A stretch of 41,508 nt of DNA, taken from CAYNVS01 sp964400725 (GTDB lineage Bacteria > Myxococcota_A > SURF-8 > CAYNVS01). The DNA lies in the NCBI GenBank assembly GCA_964400725.1, contig CAYNVS010000028.1:1-41508 (forward strand). The letters run 5' to 3'. The notes below the pieces were generated by a model. The model was not told the DNA's origin and searched no databases. It worked only from the letters and a program-made list of their open reading frames with translations. The translations under genes were made by a program, and so were the position numbers. Of the stretch, positions 17,576-25,852 are shown piece by piece (the first letter of the stretch is position 1; each line of letters opens with the position of its first letter).

Positions 17576-20500
17576 TTAATACTTTATACGATAAAGTATA
17601 GTCCGCGCTTCTTTAAAAGAAGCCTGCGGCTGGGTGTGAATCTGCTGGGGCATCAAATCGGTGCCCGCCTTGAAATAAATTGCTCCGTTCACCGCGTCAA
17701 TAACAGGCGCGGAGAGAATTCCGCCGTCGAATTTCATTCCGGCCAAATTTGTGTGGCCGTAACTGTCGTTGGCTCCCAGAATGCCGTCGTAATTTTTGTC
17801 GAGAATAGCGGTGCTGGGGTTGCCTCCGCTCGAAATATCTATCGCCATAAGGTAGCCGCCGCCGCCGCCAAACGGACTGCCGCCGCCCGCTCCTCCCGCC
17901 GCTCCGCCGCCGGAACCGCCGACTCTGCCGACCCCGCGGATGTCGCAAGTGCCGGTGCCGTTTGGCGTAAACGTTGTGGCTATCATCGTTTTGCCCAAAA
18001 GCACGGGGTCGGTTACGACTCTTTCTCCAAGGTTTTCCGCTTGGCTTTCAAGTTTAATCGACCACCCCAGACAGCCGTCTCCTTCGGAGCTGAATTCATT
18101 TACGCAGCTAAGCTCCGATTTCCAATATTCTTCCGTCCATTCGGTTGGCAAATCGCAGTTGCCCGACGAGTCTTGTTTTACGATAACGCGGTAATTTATG
18201 TCGTTGCTGTAAATACAGTTATGCTGGAAGCTGTCGAGATCGTAATTCGGAACGTAATTGGGCGCGGGACGCGAAGCGAGCTTAGCGCGATCGACTATGC
18301 CGAATATATATTGGTAATAGTGCGTCCAGCTTGATTGAGCCTGATCGGGGTTGCTTACGAATTTGTCGATGCTGTCGTAGAAGCTGTCGAATTTGCCGGT
18401 GCCGAAAAGAACGATGACGTGGTTCATATTCTCGTCGTTTCCGAGGAACTTTTCCTTGCCGGTGTAAGCTACGAGAGGAGCGCTGGAAATCGGCCTTCTG
18501 GCCTTGCGGTAAGAGAAAGACTGGCTTGTCGCGGCGCAGTCGGTCGTCCACGCCTCGCAATCCTTCTTGCTGCCGTCGGGATAGTAAGTCCAAGAGGTGC
18601 AGCATTCGCGGGTGTTGTAAACGTGCATCACAAGGTCTTCGGTTTCGCCTTCGTAACGCTCCGCGCTGAACAGAAGCGATTTTTCGGCGTCGATGTTATT
18701 GCCGTTGGGAACGAAATAAATTCTATAAACGTTTCCGTAAAGGTCGCCGATGTACGCCTTTTCCGCAAAACCGTTCACGTTGCCGTCGTTGTCGGGCTCG
18801 TCCGCGACCGCCGCGCCGGTAAGAACGTTGTTCGGTTCGTCCGAGGCCGTAAATTTTCTTATTAATTTTGGCCGCTTTACGCCGTCGATTACTTCGGTGT
18901 CGAACAAATCGACTACGTAAATGAACCCTTTTTTGGTCATCTGCTCGGCCTGCGTCTTCGCGTAGCCGGAACCGAAAACCAATACCGTTTTCTCGACTAT
19001 CGGGTTTACGCCGTCGTCCTGAACGAGCGTTCTGGCGATTGCCGGTTTTGAATATGTCAATCCGAGGTCGGGATCGGTAAACGACCATAGCGGATGAGGC
19101 GGAAGCGACGGATCGTCGTCCATCTGCAAAGCGTAATACCAATTGCCGCCGCCCCTCATGCCGACGATTATAACGGTTACCCATTTATTGTTTACCGAGT
19201 CGTAAACGTCGGAGACTACGGGAGTGAGGTCGAGAACCGGAGTTCTGAGTTTCTCGTAGTAGGGTTTGGCGAGTTCCTTCATTTTGGGAAGCGCGCCCCA
19301 CGGTATAAAAGCCCACAGTTCCTTTCCAAGAGTAGGCCCTTCGGAAGCGTCGAAGGCGTGCAGCATTCCGTCGTTCGCCGCGACCAAAAGAATGCGCCTT
19401 TTATTTTTGTAGTTGTCGGAATCGATATACGACTTGTAGGACGGCTTGCCGCGAACTTTGTCGAAGTTCGAATTTTCGGGGTTTAAAGGCGAGTTGCCGA
19501 CGTAAATCGGCTTAGCGTGAGTGATGTCGCCCAGCGTCCAGCCGCCGCGGTTGCGCAGCTTGGTTGTTTTTATTACATTTTCGGCCACGGTATCGTTGTC
19601 GTCGATGATGTCGCCGCTTGAAAGCCCATAGTTGCGAACCCAGTCCATCAGCTTGGTTCCTTCGGCTGCGTCGGCGGCTCCCATTTCGTTTGAAATAAGA
19701 GTCTTGTCGGTGGAAAGCGAGCTGAAATCGGCGTAGGAGCCGGCAGGCTTAAAGGTGAACAAAACTCTTCCGGCGTTTCCGCCGTCGGCCAAATCGCCCG
19801 CCATCGCGAACTTCTTTTCGGTGCAGTAAGAATGGTAAAGGCAGAATTGTTCGCCGTTGCAGTCGGAATCGCTGTTGCACTTGGAAATGGCGCAATATTT
19901 GGGGCACTTTGTAGTGTCAGAACAAAGAGCCTCTTCAATCTGCATCATGCAGGTCATTCCTTCGGGTTTGAGCGACTGGCAGTCCTCGTCAGTGAGACAT
20001 TTAATCGGGTTCTGGTAGGCGTCTATGTAGCCTCTCCAATCGGTCGGATCGAAGTGAACGTCGTAAAGGGTCTTGTCGTCCACGTTGAGAGTTAGAAGCG
20101 CTTGAGCCGTTCCGAAGGTGGAGCTTCTAATCGGATCGTCGAAAGTCCAGCGCGCCGCCAAATAAACGGGCGTATCGGCGACGAGATTAATCCGCTTGCC
20201 CGGGCCGCACAACGCGTTCTCCTGAAGGTCGTCCGGACTGCCGTCGCATCCGTCGGGGACGCCGGGCGCGGTGCACTTTACTCTGTTCGGGTCGCATCCC
20301 CATTGAAGCGCGAAAGCGTTGTCAACCAGCGAGGTCAGCTGCGGCGGGTTGTCGTTGAACAGGGGATCGGAGGAATATTTGGGCATAGAATCTTTGGAGA
20401 GAAACGCAAAAACCGTAGCCCATTTATGCTCGATTTGTTTGTAGCTTTTATTAAGACCGATTAACCCTTGAAGAAATGCGGAACCGCCGCTGGCTCCGGC

Positions 20501-21355
20501 GAAGGCGTTAATGTCGCACACGTATCCGTAACCGAAATCGACGCCGGAAGTGTACGTGTCGGCCGCATAATAAAATTTAATGTTGTCGAAATATAATTCG
20601 GAAGAAATTTCCCAAACGATGTCGAAATACGGTTTCGCCGGGTGATAAACGCCGTTTGAGTCGGTGTAGGATGGATAATTTTTTACGATTTGAGTAATTA
20701 CAACCGTGTTGACGTCCGGGTTCGATCCTATTTTAGGGCTTACGATTCCGCGGATGAGATAAGCGGTCTCCACCTCGTTATCGTAGGGAACCGAAGGCTG
20801 CGCCATTATATATATCGCGCTTTGCGCGGTTGTAGGGAACTGAACGGTATTTTCATTAATCTCTACGTCCGAGGTTAAGTAGCTTGAAGGAACCGTTTTG
20901 GGGCCGACGAACGGAGTGCTCCATTGGCAGACGCCTTGGCACTGCAGCGTAGTCCCGTTTTCCGCGTCGGTCGGCGATATTTTCATGGAAATGGCGGTGT
21001 TGGTTATGTTGTGATGCGTCAGCAAATCGGGGGTTCGGTTTTTAAGCGAATACACCTGAAAATGTTTGTCGCACACCGGGTTTCCTAAACCGTCGTCGCG
21101 GCCGTCAACGTAAGTGATTTGCAGCGCGCCGACCATGTAGGTGTTTTGAGCCAAATTAACCCAGCGGCTGACGCCGATTTGGCCTACGTGCGTCCCGTCG
21201 CATACGGCGCCCAAACCGTTAAGAACCGTAAAATCGCCCGTGGGAACCGCGTCGTCGGCAAAAGCGGAGCCGAAACACAAGCTCAGCGCGGCCGCAAAAG
21301 CCGCCGCCGCCGCCCTCCGCCAACCCTCTCCTAAGTATTTTAAAAGCATAGACAT
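17576..21355 (-). CDS. pilY1: PilY1-like pilus tip/assembly protein
   Basis: 1259 aa, within the usual PilY1 size range. Residues 1-33 form a signal peptide (Ala-rich core, GSAFA before DD). The C-terminal half (about 605-1250) is the PilY1 beta-propeller: WTLGDITHAKPIYVG, ANDGMLHAFDA, LWAFIPWGALP, GMRGGGNWYYAL and the D-x-D-G-x-x-x-G loop near residue 857 followed by KAYIGDLYGNVYR, which resembles the calcium-binding loop of the family. Residues about 450-512 hold a Cys-rich insert with DEDC and SDSDCNGEQFC motifs. A Gly-rich loop (GGGAAGGAGGGSPFGGGGG) lies near residue 1145. No MIDAS-bearing vWA domain was recognised in the N-terminal half. AAGGAG stands 9 nt before the ATG, and the gene follows pilX by 24 nt. 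PilY1 proteins act with minor pilins in pilus priming and adhesion. Confidence 0.9.
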   Translation of the reverse strand: MSMLLKYLGEGWRRAAAAAFAAALSLCFGSAFADDAVPTGDFTVLNGLGAVCDGTHVGQIGVSRWVNLAQNTYMVGALQITYVDGRDDGLGNPVCDKHFQVYSLKNRTPDLLTHHNITNTAISMKISPTDAENGTTLQCQGVCQWSTPFVGPKTVPSSYLTSDVEINENTVQFPTTAQSAIYIMAQPSVPYDNEVETAYLIRGIVSPKIGSNPDVNTVVITQIVKNYPSYTDSNGVYHPAKPYFDIVWEISSELYFDNIKFYYAADTYTSGVDFGYGYVCDINAFAGASGGSAFLQGLIGLNKSYKQIEHKWATVFAFLSKDSMPKYSSDPLFNDNPPQLTSLVDNAFALQWGCDPNRVKCTAPGVPDGCDGSPDDLQENALCGPGKRINLVADTPVYLAARWTFDDPIRSSTFGTAQALLTLNVDDKTLYDVHFDPTDWRGYIDAYQNPIKCLTDEDCQSLKPEGMTCMMQIEEALCSDTTKCPKYCAISKCNSDSDCNGEQFCLYHSYCTEKKFAMAGDLADGGNAGRVLFTFKPAGSYADFSSLSTDKTLISNEMGAADAAEGTKLMDWVRNYGLSSGDIIDDNDTVAENVIKTTKLRNRGGWTLGDITHAKPIYVGNSPLNPENSNFDKVRGKPSYKSYIDSDNYKNKRRILLVAANDGMLHAFDASEGPTLGKELWAFIPWGALPKMKELAKPYYEKLRTPVLDLTPVVSDVYDSVNNKWVTVIIVGMRGGGNWYYALQMDDDPSLPPHPLWSFTDPDLGLTYSKPAIARTLVQDDGVNPIVEKTVLVFGSGYAKTQAEQMTKKGFIYVVDLFDTEVIDGVKRPKLIRKFTASDEPNNVLTGAAVADEPDNDGNVNGFAEKAYIGDLYGNVYRIYFVPNGNNIDAEKSLLFSAERYEGETEDLVMHVYNTRECCTSWTYYPDGSKKDCEAWTTDCAATSQSFSYRKARRPISSAPLVAYTGKEKFLGNDENMNHVIVLFGTGKFDSFYDSIDKFVSNPDQAQSSWTHYYQYIFGIVDRAKLASRPAPNYVPNYDLDSFQHNCIYSNDINYRVIVKQDSSGNCDLPTEWTEEYWKSELSCVNEFSSEGDGCLGWSIKLESQAENLGERVVTDPVLLGKTMIATTFTPNGTGTCDIRGVGRVGGSGGGAAGGAGGGSPFGGGGGYLMAIDISSGGNPSTAILDKNYDGILGANDSYGHTNLAGMKFDGGILSAPVIDAVNGAIYFKAGTDLMPQQIHTQPQASFKEARTILYRIKY

Positions 21356-21379
21356 GATTCAAATCTCCTTGTCATGCTA

Positions 21380-21886
21380 TTATCGAGTAAAAGTAAGCAT
21401 GCGCTCCACCGATTCGACCTCTCTTCTTCCGACGACGTTGCCGCCCGCGTCGGTGTACATCGAAATTCCGGTGAGCCTGTAATAATGAATCTTTCCGTAT
21501 CCGGTAGCGGTCGGAAGGTTTTCCCATTTAAGGTGCTCGATGCAGAGAAAAGCCAGCGGCGAAGGGGAGTTCGGCGGATAAGTCATGTAGTCGGCCGAGT
21601 TGGAGCAGAGGTCTCCGCCGCGGTTGACCGGATGGCTGTTGGTGGAGGCGAGGAAAGAGCGCCCGTATTCGATGGACGCGTCCGCCCAAAGAAGAGCGTC
21701 GTTGCCTGAGCGGTAGTTGCCGGCGATTCTGTTTTCGACTATAGCGACGTTTACCGCGTAAATGCCTACTATGGACAAAATGCCCAAAACGAGCATCGTA
21801 ACCAAAAGCGCGACGCCTTTGCTGTCGGCTTTTTTAAACGCTTGAATTAACGGGATTTTTTTCATGGCAGTCTCCGGTTGATTCAT
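21380..21886 (-). CDS. pilX: PilX-like minor pilin
   Basis: 168 aa. The PilX N-terminal signature is visible: a basic leader, then G|VALLVTMLVLGILSIVGIY and a segment with VENRIAGNYRSGNDAL. The fifth mature residue is Val, not Glu, as is usual for PilX/GspK-type tip pilins. Two starts are possible: ATG at 21886 (GAGG 8 nt upstream, 2 nt after the pilW stop) or ATG at 21865 (GGAG 6 nt upstream), the latter giving a 17-residue leader. I keep the longer form. It lies between pilW and pilY1 in the usual minor-pilin order. It should join the pilus-tip priming complex after prepilin-peptidase cleavage. Confidence 0.85.
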   Translation of the reverse strand: MNQPETAMKKIPLIQAFKKADSKGVALLVTMLVLGILSIVGIYAVNVAIVENRIAGNYRSGNDALLWADASIEYGRSFLASTNSHPVNRGGDLCSNSADYMTYPPNSPSPLAFLCIEHLKWENLPTATGYGKIHYYRLTGISMYTDAGGNVVGRREVESVERMLTFTR

Positions 21887-21888
21887 TT

Positions 21889-22884
21889 TTAATACCTCAT
21901 GTTCTTGAGGTGAATCGTCATGCTCATGTGATGACGCAACTGGTGCACCGCGTCCAACGACGGCGAAAAAGTTCTGTCTCCGAGATGATAAACGAAAGAA
22001 TCAGTGAAATCTTGGTGAATGCCCGGCGCCTTGATGAGAATTTCGATTTTTAACGCCTTTATGCCTTTGCGATCTTCGATGGAGGACGACGCCCAGTCAA
22101 AATCGTTTCTCCATACCGTTTGTTTCAAAGCGAGGTTCTCAAGCATTACCGAAACTTGAAAATCTTCAACTCCTTCGGCGACTTCTATTTGCGAGCAGTT
22201 GCCCGCGCACGGACAGGAAGCCAGCGTATTAATCGGAGACCAACAGCGGTAGAGAATGCCGTTGCCGCCGACGCCGTAATAAACGCGGTTGGGCGCCTGC
22301 ATTATAAGGCTGTTCACTTCGAGGCTTACGCTTGTCGCCGATTGGCTGTTCATTATTCCGTTTACCGTTATAGAAAGCGTTCCGTTCACGTCGTCAACGC
22401 CGTTGGCGTTTACGATCGCGGTGGCGACCATAACCCTGTCCATTGTAAAAATATTTAGTCTGTCGTTGGGGCTGAAAATTTTTAACGACCCCGGAATAAC
22501 GGAAATAGTAGAGACTTGATCTTTAATGAGAGTATAAACCGCCTGGTTGTAAACGACGCCGCCGTCGCTTGCGGAAATCGCCAAAAAGTCGGGAGCGTTA
22601 TTGTTATTGCGGCTTTCAGTCGTGAAAATCATATCCTCTTCGGTTAAAGCGTCCTCGGGAGCGACGCTTCCCAGCCCTACCTTATATAAATCGGCGGAAA
22701 TAAAATCGGCGACGGCGCGGCTGACCTGCTGAACGTAAGTCTGATCGGTCTGCATCTGGTAGGAGCGGTGGGAGGCTATCATTATGGCCATTGCCGCCAG
22801 AAGAATAATCATAGAAAGCGACATCGCTATCATCAACTCTACCAGCGTGAACCCCTTGGGGCGATTATCGGCATAGTTTGTCAT
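21889..22884 (-). CDS. pilW: PilW-like minor pilin
   Basis: 331 aa, typical for PilW. Prepilin site: residues RPKG11|FTLVELMIAMSLSMIIL, with Glu at mature position 5. The rest is a large pilin head with a CWSPINTLASCPCAGNCSQIEV Cys cluster around residues 214-235 and a closing HHMSMTIHLKNMRY. AAGG lies 10 nt upstream of ATG. It follows pilV by 12 nt and nearly abuts pilX (2 nt), so translation is probably coupled. It is an inner-membrane protein before assembly, then part of the pilus tip complex. Confidence 0.87.
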   Translation of the reverse strand: MTNYADNRPKGFTLVELMIAMSLSMIILLAAMAIMIASHRSYQMQTDQTYVQQVSRAVADFISADLYKVGLGSVAPEDALTEEDMIFTTESRNNNNAPDFLAISASDGGVVYNQAVYTLIKDQVSTISVIPGSLKIFSPNDRLNIFTMDRVMVATAIVNANGVDDVNGTLSITVNGIMNSQSATSVSLEVNSLIMQAPNRVYYGVGGNGILYRCWSPINTLASCPCAGNCSQIEVAEGVEDFQVSVMLENLALKQTVWRNDFDWASSSIEDRKGIKALKIEILIKAPGIHQDFTDSFVYHLGDRTFSPSLDAVHQLRHHMSMTIHLKNMRY

Positions 22885-22896
22885 GTAAACCGAACC

Positions 22897-23448
22897 TTAT
22901 TTAAACTTCGGAGTAATGGTTACCTGCGTCAACGAAATTTTACTTAAACCCGTAGCGGACTCCGGATCTTTCCAAGAAACGTCGATAGACACTAATTTCT
23001 TCGCGTCCATAGTCGATTGATTTTGAGGCTCGTCGGTAATGACCCAGTGAATTTTAAAGAGACAGACTTCGTCCGCGTTCGGGCAAGGAAGACCGTTAGC
23101 TTTTACCCATTGAGGGTCTCCGGGGAGAGGATATTCGCCCGCCGTAAGCATCGAGTTAGGCTGATCCAAGACGACGTTCGGATGCAGAGGGTCGGGGGAA
23201 TGGGATATGTCTAAAAAATAAGCGCTGGCCTTGAGCTCCGCAATTTTAGCCCAAGCGATGGCGCTCGCTACCGACATTCTCTCCGCCGTATTGTTGCCTT
23301 TCGACGCCGAAATGTGCATTCCGGCTACCGCCAGCAACCCGATGGCCAAAACCCATGCCGCAACCATAACCTCAACCATGGAAAAACCGCGGTTATTTCC
23401 GCGGATTGAGCGAAACGCGAGAGATTTTATATAACCGGTTATTTTCAT
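22897..23448 (-). CDS. pilV: PilV-like minor pilin
   Basis: 183 aa. Leader of 21 residues ending in NNRG21|FSMVEVMVAAWVLAIGLLAVAGMH, with Glu at mature position 5 and the A-I-G-L-L-A-V-A-G core typical of PilV. Cys residues near 120-129 (PCPNADEVC) could form a loop disulfide. GGAG lies 8 nt before the ATG. It sits 18 nt after the FimT-like gene. Likely a minor pilin of the priming complex. Confidence 0.87.
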   Translation of the reverse strand: MKITGYIKSLAFRSIRGNNRGFSMVEVMVAAWVLAIGLLAVAGMHISASKGNNTAERMSVASAIAWAKIAELKASAYFLDISHSPDPLHPNVVLDQPNSMLTAGEYPLPGDPQWVKANGLPCPNADEVCLFKIHWVITDEPQNQSTMDAKKLVSIDVSWKDPESATGLSKISLTQVTITPKFK

Positions 23449-23466
23449 TGCATTTTCTCCGATTCG

Positions 23467-23988
23467 TTAAATTCCGGTCGGGTAGTATCTCATCATTCCC
23501 AGCGGGCTGACTTTAACCGCCCGCGTTTTTTCTTTCAACTTAATGACAAACATTTGCTCTTGTTGAATTATCGAGCCGGAATTGGCGTATTTACCGAAAT
23601 AGCCTCTTGAATCAAACGCAAACTGCATTTCGCCGTAGGGCTGAACGATTTCCAAACCGTCAACGTTAAACGATCTGTCGTATAGAAGAATATCCGTGCC
23701 GTCAACCAACTGTCCGTCGCGGTTGACGTCAACGTAAATGATATATCTTTTTTCTCCGCCGGGAGACCAATTGATTGCAACCGGCACGTTGCGGCGTATG
23801 GCTTCCATTCTGGCGTCGTTGAAATTGCCCCATATATCGTCGGAGGCGCCGTTTAAAAGATAGGTCGGCTGCGAATAGTGCAAAAATGTTCCGCTGGCCG
23901 CGATGACTATAATAACGATAGACACGACGATCATAAGCTCAAGCAAGGTAAAACCGTAATCATTTCGAGCGTTTTTATTGTTATTCAT
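23467..23988 (-). CDS. fimT: FimT/GspH-like minor pseudopilin
   Basis: 173 aa. Short leader MNNNKNARNDYG12|FTLLELMIVVSIVIIVIAA, with Glu at mature position 5, followed by the GspH/FimT pattern: a helix with DDIWGNFNDARMEAIRRNVPVAI, then a strand-rich head with DVNRDGQLVDGTD. GGAG lies 9 nt before ATG. It is the first gene of the minor-pilin run, about 32 nt downstream of a predicted sigma54 start site. FimT in some bacteria binds DNA for uptake; that role is not shown here. The GspH name is an equal alternative. Confidence 0.85.
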   Translation of the reverse strand: MNNNKNARNDYGFTLLELMIVVSIVIIVIAASGTFLHYSQPTYLLNGASDDIWGNFNDARMEAIRRNVPVAINWSPGGEKRYIIYVDVNRDGQLVDGTDILLYDRSFNVDGLEIVQPYGEMQFAFDSRGYFGKYANSGSIIQQEQMFVIKLKEKTRAVKVSPLGMMRYYPTGI

Positions 23989-24031
23989 TTCGCGTTTCTC
24001 CGTTCAATGAAAAATATCGCGGTAATTTAAT

Positions 24032-24047
24032 AGCAATATCGGCGCCA
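24032..24047 (-). promoter_or_regulatory. Sigma54-type (-24/-12) promoter of the minor-pilin operon
   Basis: On the minus strand TGGCGCCGATATTGCT: the invariant GG and GC are exactly 10 nt apart. Eleven of the 12 defined positions of TGGCACG-N4-TTGCW would be perfect but for two changes (A to G, G to C), leaving 10 matches including TGGC and TTGCT. Predicted start is near 24021, giving a leader of about 32 nt that contains the GGAG of fimT. Pilin genes in other proteobacteria are often sigma54-dependent (PilR/PilS). Confidence 0.65.
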
Positions 24048-24184
24048 TCGAAATCGCAAAATTTAAAACTCGCTCCCCAAAAACCGGCGCGTAAAAACGT
24101 AACAACTCAATGAATTAACTTAATTTTTTGTCAATATGCGTTTCGTCCTTAAACTACCGCCTTTCCCTCGTATTCTATAAGAAT

Positions 24185-24215
24185 GAAAAGTTTGCATAGC
24201 GAAGAAAAGTTTGCA
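24185..24215. repeat. Two perfect 12-bp direct repeats, possible enhancer sites
   Basis: GAAAAGTTTGCA at 24185-24196 and again at 24204-24215, 19 bp start to start. They lie about 165-195 bp upstream of the predicted sigma54 start of the pilin operon, in the range where enhancer-binding activators bind, and about 60-90 bp upstream of the -35 of the divergent gene. Binding protein unknown. Confidence 0.6.
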
Positions 24216-24273
24216 GCCGTCTCTCTTTTCGCAGCTTTAAATTTAAAATTTTTCAAATTTGCTTAATTTTTGC

Positions 24274-24302
24274 TTGACATTTGCATTTTGGTTGCGTAAG
24301 AT
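24274..24302 (+). promoter_or_regulatory. Sigma70 promoter of the small HTH-like gene
   Basis: TTGACA (24274-24279), 17-nt spacer, TAAGAT (24297-24302). Perfect -35, 4 of 6 at -10. Start site near 24309, about 48 nt before the ATG. Confidence 0.65.
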
Positions 24303-24356
24303 AAAATCAACCAAAGGTTCTTTTATCAACTTTTTTTACGAAAGGACGGCTTTAAA

Positions 24357-24689
24357 ATGTTCCAAAACGAGACGGATGCTCTGAAATATTATTTTGAAAA
24401 TGTTAAAGCAAACGAGCGCGTTGACGGCAAGGAAAGCCGCACAAAACGCGAACGGGTTGAAATCGATTTGGAAGACGTTTTCGTTTCGCTTGATTTATCG
24501 CAAAAAGAGTTGGACGTACTGTTTTTAACGGTCGTTAAGAAACTCGATTACTGGAAAGCCGCAAAGGCGTTGAGCGAGAAATATGGCCGAAAATTTTCGG
24601 CGGACGAGGTTTTTGCGCTTAAGTCCCGCCTTGTTTATCGGGTTAAAAAAGAGCTCTTTAATTTCGGTCTTCTTATGTTTTTGAGATGA
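24357..24689 (+). CDS. Small charged protein with an HTH-like C-terminal half
   Basis: 110 aa; AAAGGA lies 10 nt before ATG. Residues 1-35 are charged and probably flexible. Residues about 44-105 resemble a sigma-region-4-like helix-turn-helix layout: LSQKELDVLFLTVV, then YWKAAKALSEKYG, then SADEVFALKSRLVYRVKKEL. That resemblance is by eye; no family is recognised with certainty. It is transcribed away from the minor-pilin block from its own promoter and shares the control region with it, so a regulatory role for the pilin genes is a reasonable but untested idea. Confidence 0.7.
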   Translation: MFQNETDALKYYFENVKANERVDGKESRTKRERVEIDLEDVFVSLDLSQKELDVLFLTVVKKLDYWKAAKALSEKYGRKFSADEVFALKSRLVYRVKKELFNFGLLMFLR

Positions 24690-25049
24690 CCGTTTTTTGT
24701 TGATAAAACAAAGCTAGTTTGGCTGCGCCGCATCGCGCGCAACGCCGGCGCAAATTGTCGTCTTCGCGTATTAATGCGATAATGTTATTCTGAATTTAAA
24801 CGCTCTGTTCGTATGATAGCGCTCGCTTATAATGCGATATAACAAGCCGCGCTAATTTAATACGCACTACACAAATAAAGCAAACAATAAGCGTATTTGA
24901 AAATTATCGCTTAGGCCACAACAAACACGCTTAAACCGCATCTAATCACATTTCAACCGGTTTCAAAAGTTGCGTTTGGTTTAAACGTAACCGCACAAAA
25001 CGCCTATATTTTTACAATCCCCCTCTTTGGATTGTTGATTATTTCGGAC
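24690..25049. other. Gap without a gene
   Basis: 360 nt between two convergent genes. It holds a 10-bp direct repeat TAATGCGATA (24772-24781 and 24830-24839), an isolated perfect TATAAT (24828-24833, no convincing -35), and a stem-loop near 25014-25035. I see no ORF worth calling and no RNA gene I can name. Confidence 0.6.
25014..25035. terminator. Stem-loop between convergent genes
   Basis: ACAATCC (25014-25020), 8-nt loop, GGATTGT (25029-25035): a perfect 7-bp stem 15 nt beyond the stop of the RRM gene. There is no clean U tract on either strand, only scattered T after it on the plus strand, so intrinsic termination is uncertain. Confidence 0.3.
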
Positions 25050-25355
25050 TTATCTTCCGCGACGATCGCCGCCGGAACGTCCGAAGCCTCTCGGTCCGCC
25101 TCCGCGTTCCTGTTCGCGGGCGAAATCGACTCTGATTTTTCTGCCGTCCAGCATCTGTCCGTCGAGCGCCGTTTTGGCCGCCGCGGCGTCTTCCTCGCTG
25201 GCGTATTCAACAAACCCGAAGCCTTTGGAGCGTCCCGTTTCGCGGTCTCTAACTACTTCGGCCGAAACTACCTGTCCGTGCGCGGAGAAAGCGTCCATCA
25301 TGGATTGATCCGTCGTTCCCCAGCTCAAGCCGCCAATGAAAAGTTTCTTAGACAT
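25050..25355 (-). CDS. RRM-domain RNA-binding protein
   Basis: 101 aa, a single RRM. RNP2 is KLFIGGLSW (residues 4-12) and RNP1 is KGFGFVEY (44-51); helix 1 is DQSMMDAFSAHG and the closing strand is KIRVDFARE. A short Gly/Arg tail (RGGGPRGFGRSGGDRRGR) follows, as in bacterial and cyanobacterial glycine-rich RRM proteins, which are often cold-induced RNA chaperones. GGAG lies 8 nt before ATG. The leader is about 100 nt and AT-rich, which would fit post-transcriptional control. It is a single-gene unit. Confidence 0.92.
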   Translation of the reverse strand: MSKKLFIGGLSWGTTDQSMMDAFSAHGQVVSAEVVRDRETGRSKGFGFVEYASEEDAAAAKTALDGQMLDGRKIRVDFAREQERGGGPRGFGRSGGDRRGR

Positions 25356-25852
25356 CTCTGATACTCCGAAAAAAAGCGCCTCAAATTAACTCGTCTATTA
25401 TTCGCTTAACCGTAAGAATTTTTTTGAATAAAATAATTCGCAGGTTAAAAGAATAACTACTTTACATTACACTTGTACGGCGTCCGTGTCAACATTTCAA
25501 TCTGATTTGAACTTAAAAAATGAAGCCTTGGGTCTTCTCTTAGGCCGACCTATTTTCAGTTTTGATAAAAAAGCGCGAAGAACGCGGAGTTATAAATAAT
25601 TAATTCCTTATTTTTCCTCAATTTCTATCCGCAGGGGCGCGCCCTCCCGCAGAAACTATTGAAAATGACCGCTAATTTTAGTCGGACGAATGCCTGTCCC
25701 GCCTATAGAACGACAATTTCCGCAGCGCTCGCGCCGCTTGTCCATTGAGACGAGTTAGGTTTCAATTTCTTTCCGGCTTAAATTCTGTTGAATATAAACT
25801 CGGTTTATGCGACATTTACAAAAATTAGCCTTGATTTGATAGGAGAAATCGG
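25356..25852. other. Gap between the RRM gene and the PP2C gene
   Basis: 497 nt. The left part is the RRM leader and promoter. The right part contains a short GC-rich stretch GCGCGAAGAACGCGGAG (25573-25589), related in style to the element at 38600-38624, and the palindrome GGGCGCGCCC (25635-25644). No convincing promoter for 25853 and no ORF was found. Confidence 0.6.
25464..25492 (-). promoter_or_regulatory. Candidate sigma70 promoter of the RRM gene
   Basis: On the minus strand TTGACA (25492-25487), 17 nt, TAATGT (25469-25464). The -35 is perfect, the -10 only 3 of 6 (a TGTAAT at 15 nt is an alternative). Predicted leader about 100 nt. Confidence 0.45.

Larger units (their letters stand above)
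23989..24356. other. Divergent control region between the pilin block and the HTH-like gene
   Basis: This 368-nt AT-rich gap holds a sigma54-type promoter towards the pilins, a pair of 12-bp direct repeats, and a sigma70 promoter towards 24357, each listed separately. A TTGACA on the minus strand near 24125 has no good -10 at the right distance. Confidence 0.7.

Noticed and set aside
17636..18334. A 232-codon plus-strand frame
   Set aside because: Shadow of pilY1, which is well supported by its propeller motifs.
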